From Ctenosaura bakeri (Eukaryota > Chordata > Lepidosauria > Squamata > Iguanidae): a stretch of 64,000 nt of DNA. A model generated the notes under the pieces. That model worked only from the letters and a program-made list of their open reading frames with translations. It was not told the origin of the DNA and did no database searches. Numbering within the stretch: the first letter of the stretch is position 1; each line of letters begins with the position of its first letter. Positions 1 through 11,462 of this stretch are shown here, in pieces. The stretch spans positions 248,001 to 312,000 of the forward strand of contig CAOLHI010000078.1 in NCBI GenBank assembly GCA_948474755.1. The letters are read 5' to 3'. Made by a program: the position numbers and the translations under genes.

Positions 1-176
1 TTCAAATCACAGTGACCCTATCATAGAACTTTCTTAGTAAGACTTACTTAGAGGAGGTTTGCCTTCCTCTAAGGCTGAGAGACTTGCCTTTGGTCCACCC
101 AGTGGATTTCCATGGCTGAGTCAGGATTAGAACCCTACTCCGCCAGACTTCTAGTTCAACACGACATCATACTGGA
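1..176 (-). repeat. Sauria-type tRNA SINE, cut by window edge
   Basis: Reads as a tRNA-derived SINE on the minus strand. The reverse complement of 124-135 gives a B-box-like pol III promoter motif (GGGTTCTAATCC). The middle matches the SINE body seen at 14765 and 62529, with the TTTCCATGGCTGAG block at about 107-120. The 3' tail lies to the left and runs off the window. Family assignment rests on recalled squamate SINE structure. Confidence 0.75.
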
Positions 177-1953
177 TCTCTTCTACCATCTTTACATTAT
201 TACAAATACTTCAGTGAAATAATTTCCATATAAAGCTTTGAATGTGTTTGAATACAACATTTAAACCAAATGTGCTAAGCCAAATAATTATTCAGAATAG
301 AAAAGATTTTTTTCCAGTTCTACTTTTTCTGGTACTGCTACATTACACCATATCACTGGTTGCTAATAATAAAACTTTCTTGCTTCTTCTTATATTCTTA
401 TGGTCACAAAAGAACATAAGAAGAGTCCTGCAGGTTCAGCCCAAAGCCTATTTAATCCAGCAACCTGTTCCCACGTGGACAATTGATTGAATGCTTTTGG
501 GAAGCCAACAAGCAGGATACAAATGCAATAACACCCTCTCAATTCTGTCAGACATGTGGCAGAATTTGGGCTTGCTGGGTCAAAGCACAAGGACTTCTTC
601 ATTAGCAGTGAGGATGACATGATTTGTTGACCGCAAACGTCATCCTCCGACTCAGGCATCAATGAGCTTAAATGCACTCCTCACAGTAACTGGCCAGATG
701 GTAGTGGATTTTCCCAGCAACAATATATCATTGTGAGTTATTCTATTGTTGCTAAAAGAATTTGGAGGTAGCTTGGTTTTAAATGCACATTTATTATGAT
801 GCATTACAATTTTCAGAAAATAATTGTTTTTCCTATTAAAGAATAGTAATAAAAATAATATAAAATCCAGACCTGCCTTCACAATATAGCATTATATTAA
901 TAGGCCAAGGTAACAACTTGTGTCAAACTCCTGTTCCAGAAGATATCCCACCTGAAGTCCAAGTGCTGCATGGAAGGATCTCTCAAGGTAGAGTTCCTGA
1001 TCAAGAAATGAATACATAGAACCCCAAGTTTCAACTAATTTGTTTCTGTTTTGGGTCCTTTTAGAGTACAGCTTTCATGCATCAAGCTCTCTATCAGGAT
1101 GATTTGCCACATTCTGTTTATTCATGTTTTGTCAGTGAGCACCACCGATTCTATGAAGGACCTGTTTCTGATGGAGATGAAGACTGCAGAATTGGTTTGT
1201 TGGTGTGCATGGGACAGATGACTGTATTTTTGTAGTTTTCTTGGGAACATGTCTATGGGTACTATACTTTGAAATTTACCACTACACACCACTAGTGTTC
1301 AGAGGCATATTTCTTATACTGGAGGCAGTATACAGACCCCATGACAGGTGGTCATTAACAACCTAATGCTATATATTGCGCTTCATCCCTTCCCTGTTAA
1401 CTTTTTTAGACTGGCTACTAACCAGAGTTCTCTTGGTAGTATAGTCTGTTTAAAATGGAAAATACAACAACAGTACAGTAAAACAATGATCAAGGAAAGA
1501 GAATATAAAACCAAGATACAAGTGGCAGCAGGGAATAAAATGTTCCAGCATTTTTAAAAAGTATAGCAGCAAGACAAAAGGGAAAAAGTATAGGGCAGGA
1601 GGGGGAATCCTGTGGCTTGTGGGCTATGTGTGCCTCCCCAGTGCCTTCTGGCCTCTGGATCATACTGCTGGGAAAAGTACAGCTCCCCTCAAAAGTCCAG
1701 CTCCCCCAAATCAGGGAAGAAAATAAGGCAAAAAATCATACCTCACACCCTTCCCAGTCTAACACAGCTAGATTATTTTTCCCTTTTATTATGAGTGGAA
1801 GCTCCAGTTTTCTACAAAGGTATAGACAGAAGTATGTTAACTATTCCTTAAGAAATAAATATATTAAAAAGAATTAAGGAGGAATCAGAGAAATACTTAT
1901 TCTCCCTATGCATGGGACAGGATAAAGACACAATGGTTTGGATCCAGACTTAG
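177..1953. other. No gene seen
   Basis: AT-rich DNA with only short chance open frames. I see no repeat family, splice-flanked exon or RNA gene here. Confidence 0.5.
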
Positions 1954-1959
1954 AGGAGA

Positions 1960-2721
1960 CCAGTGACGTAGACTTGAGTTGATTGACCTGAACTCAAGTC
2001 AGACTCAAGTCGGACTTGACTTGGACTGGACTCGACTCAACAACAACACACTGACTCAACTCGACACGTGACTTGTATATTTTTAGTGACTGATTTGCTA
2101 CCCTTGGTTCAGTAATGTAACTCATTCATTCAGAAACTTTATGAGTTTAAACAATGCTTCCATCTGTGAGCTGTCTCAAGCGCAAAGCATGGGCACATTT
2201 CTTGGAGGGGAACAGCCAACATGTTAGGCAGTGAGCTTGAAGTGGGCTTGAGATCTACTTGGCAGGCTGTCCATGCTGCATATTGAAGGAGCCTTTAAAA
2301 CTTCTCCTAATAGTGGGGGGCAAGTCTCGTCCCCAGAGCACAGGGAAAGTTTCTCAGAAGGGAACAGCAATTGTGTTGGGCAATGGGCTTGAGGACGAAG
2401 GATCCTTCCTTCTAAAACTTTTAAAGCTTCAGTAATGGGGAGTAAGGAGGCTCCTATTTCCCACTTCCAAAAAAGCCTCCAGCTTTGGAAATGGGGAATA
2501 AGAAGGATACTATTCCCCACTACAGAAGCTGCAGACCCTTGTAAGCCCATTGGTCCTCTCAAACACCCCACCACCACCTCTTTTTTCCCCCCAGTTAATA
2601 TTGTCTCCCACACTAGAGACTTGACTTGAGACTTGACTTGACAGTATGCCGCAAGGACTTGAGACTCGACTTGAAGGTAGAGACTTCAGACTTGGAGTGA
2701 AAGACTTAAATACATCATTGG
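1960..2721. mobile_element. 762-bp DNA element with ACTTGA motif arrays
   Basis: The two ends are imperfect inverted repeats: the left begins CCAGTGACGTA and the right, reversed, begins CCAATGATGTA. Six bases, AGGAGA, occur directly outside both ends (1954-1959 and 2722-2727), as a target duplication would. About 100-140 bp at each end are crowded with GACTTG or its complement CAAGTC, roughly six on the left and seven on the right. Motif arrays just inside the ends are typical of transposase-binding regions in hAT-like elements, but a 6-bp duplication is not the usual 8 bp of hAT. The interior holds a degenerate internal duplication (about 2200-2310 against 2352-2420) and no credible transposase, so it is non-autonomous. 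The superfamily is not assigned. Confidence 0.65.
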
Positions 2722-2777
2722 AGGAGATTCACTGAAATCAGCATGACGTTATTACAGCTGGGGTTGATGTTGTGAGA

Positions 2778-2935
2778 GACAGTGGGATACAGTAGTCAAG
2801 TAGTCAAGTGTTGGATTAGAATTTAGGAGATCCTGATTCTAGTCCCCAACGACCCACGAAACTCCTAGAGTAACTGGGAGCCAGCCTCTCTTACACAGGA
2901 TTGTTGTAAGACTATAAATCAGCAAGAGGACAGCT
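2778..2935 (+). repeat. tRNA-derived SINE, second type
   Basis: Degenerate SINE on the plus strand. It has a tRNA-like head, a B-box-like stretch at about 2832-2846 (CTGATTCTAGTCCCC) and the downstream block ending in GGATTGTTGTAAG. That last block recurs in the copy at 10845. The family is recalled from squamate genomes rather than checked. Confidence 0.5.
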
Positions 2936-3077
2936 TTGAGCATTTGGAGGGGAGGAAGGGCATGAAGACAGTATCTCTTTACTGCAATAGCTTCCCTGCT
3001 GAACAGGTATTAACACATTTTAATCTAGGTTAACAGCCGTTGATATTCCTCCTCCATCTAATTACCTTCTGAAATCC

Positions 3078-3180
3078 AGTGATGTATTTAAGTCTTTTAC
3101 TCCAAGTCTCAAGTTTCTACCTTCAAGTCAAGTCTCAAGTCCTTGAAAGATAATTCAAGTCAAGTCTCAAATCTGGGAGC
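3078..3180 (-). mobile_element. Terminal fragment of the ACTTGA-motif element
   Basis: Begins CCAGTGATGTATTTAAGTC, the reverse complement of the right end of the element at 1960-2721. It then carries about six CAAGTC motifs. The rest of the element is missing, so this is a broken second copy in the opposite orientation, about 360 bp from the first. Confidence 0.65.
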
Positions 3181-4135
3181 CAATTTTAGCAGAAAAAAGG
3201 AGGTGAAGGTGGGGTTTAAATTTCAATAAATAGAAAATCAAGGACCCATACTGTCACTCCCTTTCCCACCTTGCCTCAGCAATGCTTCAGACAGACTTAA
3301 AATTTCCTTTAAGGGTTTAAACTTTAAGGGAATGCAGCATACCTACCCTGGTGGCTTCCACATGAGTAATCAGAATTTGCTTTAAACCTCCAAACCTATA
3401 GATTCTGGCCTTTCACTTCTTTGCCTTCCAAGCCTCTTTTACTCCCCTGTTGCTCCAACCAGATTTTAAACCCTCCAGATCCATTGATTCCTGCCAGAAG
3501 AAAGAGAGGTCTTTGCTAGATTTTTCAGCCCAATAAGTCAAAATAACCTGGCTGGCTTTAGTTACTATGTACTTTTATATGGTAGCCCAGGCAGCAAAGT
3601 ATCCTGATAATGTGATAAGATGTTGCTGGACCTATTACTCTATGTGATTCTGGGTCATGCTGCTTAACCACCACATGTGAGCTGTGGACCAAAAATGAAA
3701 TCATTCTGCCTTTGGAAAAGAGGGAAGAGGGAAAGGGAAGCATCTGGAAAATAATATGGCAAGAGATACTGTGCAGGCAGCTTTTATCATGCTGTATTCA
3801 TTGCTAGAGCTTGGAATGTTTGCTCTGCAAATAAGGTTCAATATTGAAAATTGGTTAATTATTATAATACTTATAAATGAATTTGTTTCATTGGTTAAGT
3901 TGTTGTTGATTAACTCCTAATTTAAGTAATAGTTTTGAGCCAGACTGTGAGATTTACAGAGAATGGCATGAAGTTTGGCATCATGGCCATTGCTGACCTA
4001 GTGAATGCCAACATTTCAGCATTAATCAGGAAACCCAGTGAGTTAGGCCTCATCTGTAGAAAGAACAAAAAGTTGATAATACAACAAGTTAATTAACTGG
4101 TTATTTCCAAAATCTGATTAAAATCAAGTTATAGT
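3181..4135. other. No gene seen
   Basis: Unique-looking sequence, AT-rich from about 3800 to 4110. No supported gene or repeat. Confidence 0.5.
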
Positions 4136-4498
4136 CAGCTGAATGAAGAGAAGTAAGAGGGGTGTGACAAGACTGCACTCTTTAAACATCTCAAGGGCTG
4201 CCATAGAAAGGAGAGTGCAGGCCTGTTCTCTGTTGCCCAAAGGGTAGAACCAAAGTCCAATGGCTTGAACATACAGAATGGTTGACATTAACTGTATATT
4301 AGAAGGAACTTCTTGACACCAAGAGTGCTTCAGTAATGGAACCAATGGCTTAGACGGGTGGTGGGGTCTTCCTTCCTGGACATCTTCAAAAAAATCTGGA
4401 CAGCTACCTGTTAAGGATGCTTTAGCTGGAGATCCTGCACTGAGCAGCAGGCTAAACTTGGTGGCCCAATGAGGCCCCTTCCAACTCTATGATTCTAG
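4136..4498 (+). mobile_element. CR1 LINE 3' end, 5'-truncated
   Basis: Matches the remembered 3' part of an amniote CR1 LINE: a segment about the element's flank effects, then an AGGAAGAACTTCTTGAC-like block near 4302-4318, and the terminal CCAACTCTATGATTCT at about 4480-4495. CR1 copies lack poly-A and end in this short motif. The reverse transcriptase portion is absent and no frame is open, so it is a dead fragment. Confidence 0.8.
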
Positions 4499-6754
4499 AG
4501 GAAAGGAGAGTGGGGAATCTGAAGAATATCCACAGTTGAGGAACCTGGGGACATCAGAAGTTTTAGGCCACAACTTCCACCATCTCTGGCAACTGATCAT
4601 GCTGACTAGAATCTATGGTAGGTGGACTTCAAATTAGCTGGCTAGTATCAGATGGCCTACCCCACATACATACTTCCCATCTAACACCACATTTCCAGAA
4701 AGGCAGAACAGGCAAAATTCCAGGTGCTTACATGTGTTGAAGCTGTTGCGTGGTTTCTGGGTGTACTTGAAGGACAGCCATCCCATACAGAAGCAGCTGA
4801 GTATGTCAATTGATTTGTCTTCAGCATTGCTGAGAGGAAAGCAAAAACCCCTAGCCTTGTCTTCTCCACAGTGTCATCACTTCACTACCAAGAACATGAT
4901 TGCCTTCATTTCTATGGAATACATTTGCCATCTGTTTTGAGGCAGAGAGAAATTTGTGGTTGAGAATGGGCAAAGGTTGTTGTCTTTCAGCTAATCGTGA
5001 GTCCTTATCCTGACCTAATTTCATGGATCAATTACAGACCTGTATCCTGAAAATCGAATCAGAACCTCATTGGAATGCACATATATAAAGGATTTTATCA
5101 GTACAGTCATACAAGGATTTAACGTATTCCAAGCAAAAAGGGAAGGTAAACAAGGCACAGGGTGGCTTGTTTTGTGACCAAAACAATTTAATGCAATTTT
5201 CATTAAATTAGTTACCTTGATATTGGAAAGAACATCCATATGGAATGTGACCCATATCTCTAATATGGATAGAACAATAGAAGATTAGGTTAAAATGAGC
5301 TGGATCCAACTTAATCAGCTATCTTGACTGGAACTGAAATAATGTTCCTTAGAATTCTCTTCTGTTGAAACAATGTTCCTCAGAAATTTCTTCTAGTAAC
5401 TTTCCTGGCAAGTATTTGTCAAACATTTGCTGGATGTGTGACTATTCAGCTGACTTGCAATATTTAACTTGAGAAGGTTGAGAAGGAATGATACACCAAA
5501 ACTTGGAAATGTTCCTTTTTTTGGACTAAAAGTCTCAGAATTCCCCAACCAGCATTGTCAATTACATGTCTAAATGAGGTAGAGCAGAAATTGCAATAAG
5601 TATACAGTTTTTTAAAAAAATTAATCAAGCTAAATGAAAATGTTTTTAAAAACATCTTTGTGTATTGATACATAGTATTTTTCTTGGGTTCCAGTTCTGA
5701 CTGATCTTACTAAATGAAACTAAGAGGAAGATTATCGCAGTTTACAGATGTCACAGATGCCATGGCCTCTTTAGTTTGCAATGAAAATAACCAAAAACGA
5801 ACTTTGCAATTGCAAATTTTACAAATAGCATGGATACTGTATAGCTTGTCTGATTTTCAATAAAATTAGAACACAAAACAATTTTTTGGAAGTTTATAGC
5901 AAAGAATTATGAGTAACATTATCTCAGAGAAATGTATTTACGCTCTTGTCTTGTTCATTCCCAGTGTGATTTTTCTCTATTCATTTGGCATTTCAGGCAG
6001 ATGGAGAGCATGACAGAGTTTTTAAGCTGCACAAACTTATTATAACTGGTAGGTATAAAATAATCTGGGGAGACCTAATGGAGGTCAGTTGGAGCAGTGA
6101 TTTCAGCATGAATGAAAGTGTTCTCTTACACCTTAAAAACAGGAATAAACAAAGGTGAATGAAAAAAATGAACTCAGAGATGTATCAATGCCATGTTGTG
6201 GGGAGGATAATGGGTTGTGGAGCGAGTTCTTTTACTGTGTCAGCAGGAATACTATAAAGACTTACAAACGAAAGAGAAATTAAAGCTATCAAAGGAAGAC
6301 ATTTTTGGTCCTGTTTCTAGCCACAATTCAATACAGTAAATATGTTCTTAACCCTGCTGATTTCAATGGATTTAAGCCACAAATCTTTTGTTGGCTCTCA
6401 GGCATATTATCTTACTTCATCCCTTTGGCAGTCAGAACTTTGGCAGCATCTGGTTGGCAACAGTGCAAATAAGATGCTTTGACTCACCAAATGCACCAGG
6501 GTTCTTCTGATATTTTAATAAAATTGTCTAAAACAAGAGTGCGAAGAATGTAAATCTGAATCTTCTGGTAGATCTTTGGGTGATATTGGGTTTTATGATT
6601 CCTAACGTTCTACACCAGCAATAACAAAATGAGCCTCTATGGTTCCATAGAGGCAATCCATGCGGCAATCAGGAGTAGATTTTAGTGTGGAAGGACTGTG
6701 AGGTCTGTTTCATTCTGGTACTCAAAACAAATTTCTGGGCTCATAATTCTATAT
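4499..6754. other. No gene seen
   Basis: Mostly single-copy-looking AT-rich DNA. It includes a degenerate palindromic repeat (about 4555-4660) and a short imperfect tandem duplication at 5338-5402 in which AATGTTCCT starts both units. No exon or RNA gene could be supported. Confidence 0.45.
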
Positions 6755-6868
6755 TTCAGAGGAAGGAACCAACAAAACCACCCCTGAGTATTCCTTGCCT
6801 AAGAAAACCCTATAAAATTCATGGGATTACCATAAGTTGATGGGTGACAAAGGCATACGCACACACAT
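6755..6868 (+). repeat. Sauria-type SINE, 3' fragment
   Basis: Plus-strand tail of the SINE family. It contains AAGAAAACCCTATAAAATTC followed by a Bov-B-like block (ATTACCATAAGTTG). The tRNA-like head with A and B boxes is missing. Confidence 0.6.
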
Positions 6869-7117
6869 TTTATTAGTAAAAATGTTTTACACATTTTCTC
6901 TCCTTTCCCCAGACAATAACCCTAAGATGTAGTTCAATTTTGCAGAACATGTTTTTTATCAATTCAGGCTTATGAACCACACATTGTGACCTACTAGGTA
7001 GTAAAGGATCACTTGTTTCTTTGCAGTCCCACCTAGATAAGAACACAAGAGGTTTGTGGAGTCCTTTCTGGGCTGCCACACATACACAGTGGGTTGCATT
7101 TGGCTAGGCAGGTCACA

Positions 7118-7190
7118 GGTAAGTCTAATGGCAGGGCCACCCCTACTATTAAATAAAGCAAGGCAGTCAGCTCAAGCAACAATTCTGGCA
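7118..7190. repeat. Dispersed repeat with GGCAGC core
   Basis: A block beginning GGCAGGGCCACCCCTAC and running through GCAAGGCAGTCAGCTCAAGC. Related pieces occur in reverse orientation at about 36905-36995 and 21910-21970 (GGCAGCTGCCTCC, GGCAGCTGTCTCC). Family unknown. Confidence 0.4.
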
Positions 7191-7244
7191 GCAGATTGGT
7201 ATTAATTGATTTATTCCTATTACAGGTTTACTGTCAGGGAGATA

Positions 7245-7674
7245 GGTCCTTTTCTCGTGGCATTTGCCATGTGAAAGGGCACCTGGAGCGCCGTGTGATT
7301 GTGAGGAGCAATCCGCATGACGCACTCACAATCCTGCAATGCTCCAGGGCCTGGCAGGCGCCGCTCGTGCACTTTTCATTTTCAGCTTTCAGCTGAAAAT
7401 GGTGTGTGATTGCTCATTGTTCCAGGGCCCCACGCACACTTGCTGTGCATGCAGGAGCCTCCAGAGCCACGGTAGTTGCGCTTCCTGCCCCAGCACAGCC
7501 TGGGAAACTCCCGGGCTGCACTGTGGAAGGGAGAAGCAGGCTCTTGCGCTACCTGCTCAGGAGCAGGCAGCTCATGCGGAGCTGAAGCAGCTGAGATACA
7601 AGAGTTTCTCACCAGAGGCTGCTCGTGCAATTCCCGCACCCCAGCGCTGAAAAAGGTAAGGTGCGGAAAGGGCC
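7245..7674. mobile_element. GC-rich inverted-terminal element, copy 1
   Basis: About 430 bp. The left end is GGTCCTTTTCTCG and the right end is GTGCGGAAAGGGCC, near-inverted copies of each other. The same interior (GCATTTGCCATG, then an AAAATGG block, then CTTCCTGCCCCAG) recurs at 10000-10430 and 56332-56664. The right flank is TTA and the left is ATA, close to a TWA target site. The open frames crossing it on both strands differ between copies, so I read it as non-autonomous DNA rather than a gene. Confidence 0.65.
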
Positions 7675-7832
7675 TTAGAGAGGTGAATTCGGTACTTTCT
7701 GCCTCATGTCTCAGAATAACTTGGGAACTAATTACCATCATTTGGGGGAAAGGAGGGCTATTTGCTGCTTTGTCTCAGCCAGTAAAATGTCTTGTGTCTG
7801 CCTTGTCTTACAGCCTTCATTATTATTATGCA

Positions 7833-8031
7833 CCAGTGGCGGAGCTTGGAGCATATGGGGGGGGCAGGAGGGGGACAGGGCTACAGCACGAGGGGTGTGA
7901 CCACTGTGCATGGGGGCATGGCTGCAGTGCATGAGGGCATGGCCAGGGCACGTGGGGGTGGGGCTACAGGACGGGATGCCACAAAAACATTGCTGCTTGG
8001 GATGAACCGCCTCCCTGATGCCCCAGCCTGA
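7833..8031. repeat. G-rich dispersed repeat, copy 1
   Basis: Starts near CAGTGGCGGAGCTTGGAG and carries several G-runs and repeated GGGGCATGGC-type units, then a block reading CAAAAACATTGCTGCTTGGG. A clear relative lies at 34393-34600 with the same start and end blocks. Family not recognised. Confidence 0.6.
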
Positions 8032-8233
8032 AGCAACTGTTATGCACCAATCCTTTTCATATTCCTTGTTTTGGATTCCCCCTTTTCCCAGCCATCTTGT
8101 TGCAAATTTAGGCTCTGTAAAATCTAAATTGTACCAGACAAGCAATATTTTTGTTATTAATTGTTTTAAATGGAATAAATAGCAAAACAAATTTAAAACA
8201 ATTTAATCATTGCTTGAGAAATAAGGAAAATTC

Positions 8234-8302
8234 TAAATACGGGGAAAGAAAAGAAGAAAGGAAGAGAGAATGAGGTGGGGGGAGGGAGAGAGAAGAAGAT
8301 CT
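8234..8302 (+). repeat. Purine-only tract
   Basis: A nearly pure A/G stretch (GAAAGAAAAGAAGAAAGGAA onward to GAGAGAAGAAGA). Low-complexity sequence with no coding meaning. Confidence 0.8.
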
Positions 8303-9999
8303 CACTGGACTGAATTCCCATTAAATGCTGGTATTATATAGAGTCATAAAATGGAACTCTACTTTTCTCTGTACTAGAAAGGCAAAAGAGCTCCAGTGAG
8401 GATGAAAGCTCTGAGGGATTTTTCTTTCCAACTCTGTCTACTTCTCCTTTTTTCTCCCCTCCATGGCCCCATGACCACCTCCCATGGCCATCATTAGAGT
8501 AATTTTTGAAAACTTATCAGTAATAAACAGGCTCTTGATAGAAAGCTAAAGGCTAGCAGGAAATAAAAGTTGTTTCTCTTAATTGCAGCCCCATATGTAG
8601 CTAAAGTAAACTTAACCAAAAAGGACATTACTCTTCATCAGCTAAGTCTCTTTTCTCCAAGTCTTTGCTTTTCATTTATGTCTTCCCCCATCCCAGGCTT
8701 TTATCGCCAGTACACTTTGATAAAAGTCCTGTTTAGTTGTGTGACATTGCAAAAAGGGTTTCTACACACAAGAACATTCTCACCATTTTCAAGTATTCAA
8801 TATTTGTCTCACTTCTACTGAGGAATTCATGCCCCGGGGGCATTTTTTACTCCAGTTGAGTGTTGCAAGTCTACATTAATACATTTATCCCAACTAAATT
8901 TTTAATAAATATTGAATCAATTCCGAAAGCTCCTAATCCTCAATTTTCAGGATTATGGTAGGTTGAAGAACAAGACTAAGGAAACAGACATAATTTAGAA
9001 ACAAAATGTGATGCTCTTATTGATCAGCACCTTGATGTAACAGGCACACCTGCAGCTAGGAATGATTTTGAGTATCTTAAAAAAACACAGATATTGATTA
9101 TGAAAATGGTAGCATGTAGACCTGTTGGCTTCCATGACTCTGATCAAGAGATTTCCAAAGATATACAAAATTGTTTCAAGTTGTGATAGAACAATTACTA
9201 CTGCTGAAGAGGCAAACCACTTTTTATTCTACATAGCAGCTAGTTTCTTTGGCAGTGGGAGTACAACAGTAAATGGGTAAATTGTGCTATGGAGTTCAAA
9301 TGATCAGGACATTTCACACACCGTAGCACAATAATCCTTGTAATAAGGCAGAATTATTCCCATATTGCAAATGTGTAGCTAAAGAAATTATAGCTTGCCC
9401 AAGTAGCCAAGTAAGTTTGTACCTGAGAGGAGATTTAACATGAAGAACTCTGCATTCAGAGTGCATATTTCTAATTATAACACTCAGCTACTAAAAAAGA
9501 AGAGAACAAGCAAACTTCCATCTGCATGTGTGTGTCTCTCTTAGCATGTCTGGAGTGGGAGCAGAAATGAAATTTGTTGAGTTTATATTTCTCTACAAAA
9601 TATCCACACACACTGCACTTCCAGATATTGGCAAAGTGCTAGAGGGCATACTGTCTTGGAAATCTATGTGGCCTATGGCTCAAGCACTAATAAATTAATT
9701 GAATTGAAACATCTATGTATTTCCAAGGATTGCAATTTATTTTAGCATTGTTGAGATAGGTAGAAACACAGAACCATAAAAAAACATACATTTGAAAAAT
9801 AAGCACTGATGTGTTTTAGTCAATGGGGAAATGCATACAAATATGGGAAAATGCATACAAAAATGTGTACATATTTCTATGTGAGAAGAAGAAGGGGAAA
9901 AAATCATAAAATCTAGTATAGGCCTGGCATGGAACAAGAAAGTCAATAAAATTCTGAGAAAGGGAGTGAATATGAGATCAACAGATTTACACATTCCTT
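8303..9999. other. No gene seen
   Basis: AT-rich, unique-looking sequence. The open frames here are short and carry no recognisable motif. Confidence 0.5.
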
Positions 10000-10430
10000 G
10001 GCCTTTTTCACACAGCATTTGCCATGCAAAAGGGCCTCCAGAGCGTCGTGTGATTGCGAGGAGCGTTTCAGATGACGTCCTCGCAATCGTGCAATGCTGC
10101 TGGGGCCAGCAGGTGCTGATTGTGCACTATTTCATTTTCAGCTTATAGCCAAAAATGGTGCGCAATCATGTATCGCTCCGGGGCCCTGCGTGCACTTACC
10201 TTGTGTGCAGAGCTCCAGAGCTACGGCCCTCGCATTTCCTCCACCAGTGCAGCCTGGGAAAATACCCAGCTGCGCTGCGGAAGGAAGAGGCAGAGCCTTT
10301 ATGTTGTGTGCCAGCCGGCAGGCAGCTCCTGTGGAGCCGAAACAGTGGGGATGCGAGAGTCTCTCGCAAGAGGTTGCTTGTGTGATCCCTGCACCCCAGT
10401 GCCAAACAAAGGTAAGGTGTGGAAAGGGCC
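10000..10430. mobile_element. GC-rich inverted-terminal element, copy 2
   Basis: Second copy of the element at 7245-7674, collinear over its whole length. The left end is GGCCTTTTTCACAC and the right end is GTGTGGAAAGGGCC, a good inverted match. It contains the same GCATTTGCCATG block near the left end and GGTAAGGTGTGG at the right. The host flanks are CTT and CTA. Open frames on both strands are disrupted relative to copy 1. Confidence 0.7.
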
Positions 10431-10464
10431 CTAGTACAGTTCTGCATTTTGGCCAGATGGGCTA

Positions 10465-10680
10465 GAGGAGTTTGTTGCTGTGTGCCTTCAAGTTCTTTCT
10501 GACCCATGGTGACCCTAAGGCAAGCCTATCATGGAGTTTTCTTGGCCAGATTTGTTCAGATGGAATTTGTCTTTGCCTTCCTTTGAGACTGAGAGAGTAT
10601 GACTTGCCCAAGGTTTCCATGGTAAAGCAATGGTCTCAAGAGACATAGTTCAACACTCAGACAACTTCACCCTGCTTGCA
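10465..10680 (-). repeat. Sauria-type tRNA SINE
   Basis: Minus-strand SINE. The reversed Bov-B-like tail (GTGTGCCTTCAAGTTCTTTC) is at about 10479-10498, followed by the CTTGGCCAGATTTGTTCAG body. The promoter-box part near 10630-10660 has decayed. The left edge adjoins the element ending at 10430. Confidence 0.75.
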
Positions 10681-10844
10681 GAACCATTGATACTGAAGTG
10701 CAGACATGCTAGTCCATTGCACAAACACTTTTTAAAAAACAACCAAAAACTCGTATAAAGAAAAAGGTGGGTATGAGAGTAGGATGGCTGAAACCTTACA
10801 AGGAAAAGTAAAAAGCCTTCTTAAGCTATCTGATGCAAGGGACC

Positions 10845-10990
10845 AGCAAGGGCTATGGCTTGGAGGATTCAGTCTCAATTCTCCACTGAGCCATGAGAGT
10901 CACTTAGGTGATCCTGAGCCATTCTTGTCTTTCTCTCAGCCCTTTCTACTACACAGAGTTGTAAGGATAAAGTGAGGAGGAAGAAAGTCC
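10845..10990 (+). repeat. tRNA-derived SINE, second type
   Basis: Plus-strand SINE body with a decayed B box, then CTCTCAGCCCTTTCTACTAC and a GTTGTAAGGATAAAGTGAGG block. It corresponds to the copy at 2778-2935. Confidence 0.5.
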
Positions 10991-11139
10991 ATACAATTCA
11001 ACATTGCACAGATGAAAACCAGGATAGGTGTTGCCAAGCCAAGTGTGGTCAAGTTGACAACAGTTATTAACGAGGAAGAACGGACAAGTTGGGAGAGGCT
11101 GCAGCAGTTAGCTTTTGGCTAAGCTTCTGAGAAGAATAA

Positions 11140-11341
11140 GGCCATTTCTGCATGATCCTGTTCTACTGCTATTATTCCACTTTAAACATCCTATGGAATC
11201 CTGAGGTTTGCAGTTTAGGGAAGGGCATTAAGAATTCTCAGCCAGAGAGCTCTTTGGCCTCAGTAAACTACAAACCCCAGAACTCCACAGGACACTGAAA
11301 GTGGAATAATAGCACTATAACAGTGTAGGGCGGAAATGGCC
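11140..11341. mobile_element. Harbinger-like MITE, long subtype
   Basis: About 202 bp. Ends GGCCATTTCTGCA and CGGAAATGGCC are inverted, flanked by TAA on both sides (11137-11139 and 11342-11344). The subterminal arms pair over TATTCCACTTT, CATCCTATGGAATCCTG and GGTTTGCAGTTTA. The centre contains GCCAGAGAGCTCTTTGGCC, the mark of the longer subtype. It sits inside dispersed repeat X. Confidence 0.8.
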
Positions 11342-11462
11342 TAAGATTCTGCACTGTCCTGTCTTCTGTTGTTCCCCCACTGAATTAATTGAATGCAAAC
11401 TACTTTTATACTTTGAACTCAGTTGGCAGCAATTGAAATAAGCTGAAGACAAAGGGGGCAAA

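Noticed and set aside
1960..3180. Satellite array or CRISPR-like array from the repeated ACTTGA words
   Set aside because: Spacing is irregular, motifs occur on both strands and the region has element-like ends with a flanking duplication.
7339..8190. Cluster of overlapping 100-150-codon frames on both strands
   Set aside because: They fall in the GC-rich inverted-terminal element and the G-rich repeat, and the frames are not preserved in the second copies at 10000 and 34393.
10094..10507. Frames of about 100-120 codons around 10.1-10.5 kb
   Set aside because: Same explanation: they cover copy 2 of the GC-rich element and differ from copy 1 by frameshifts.
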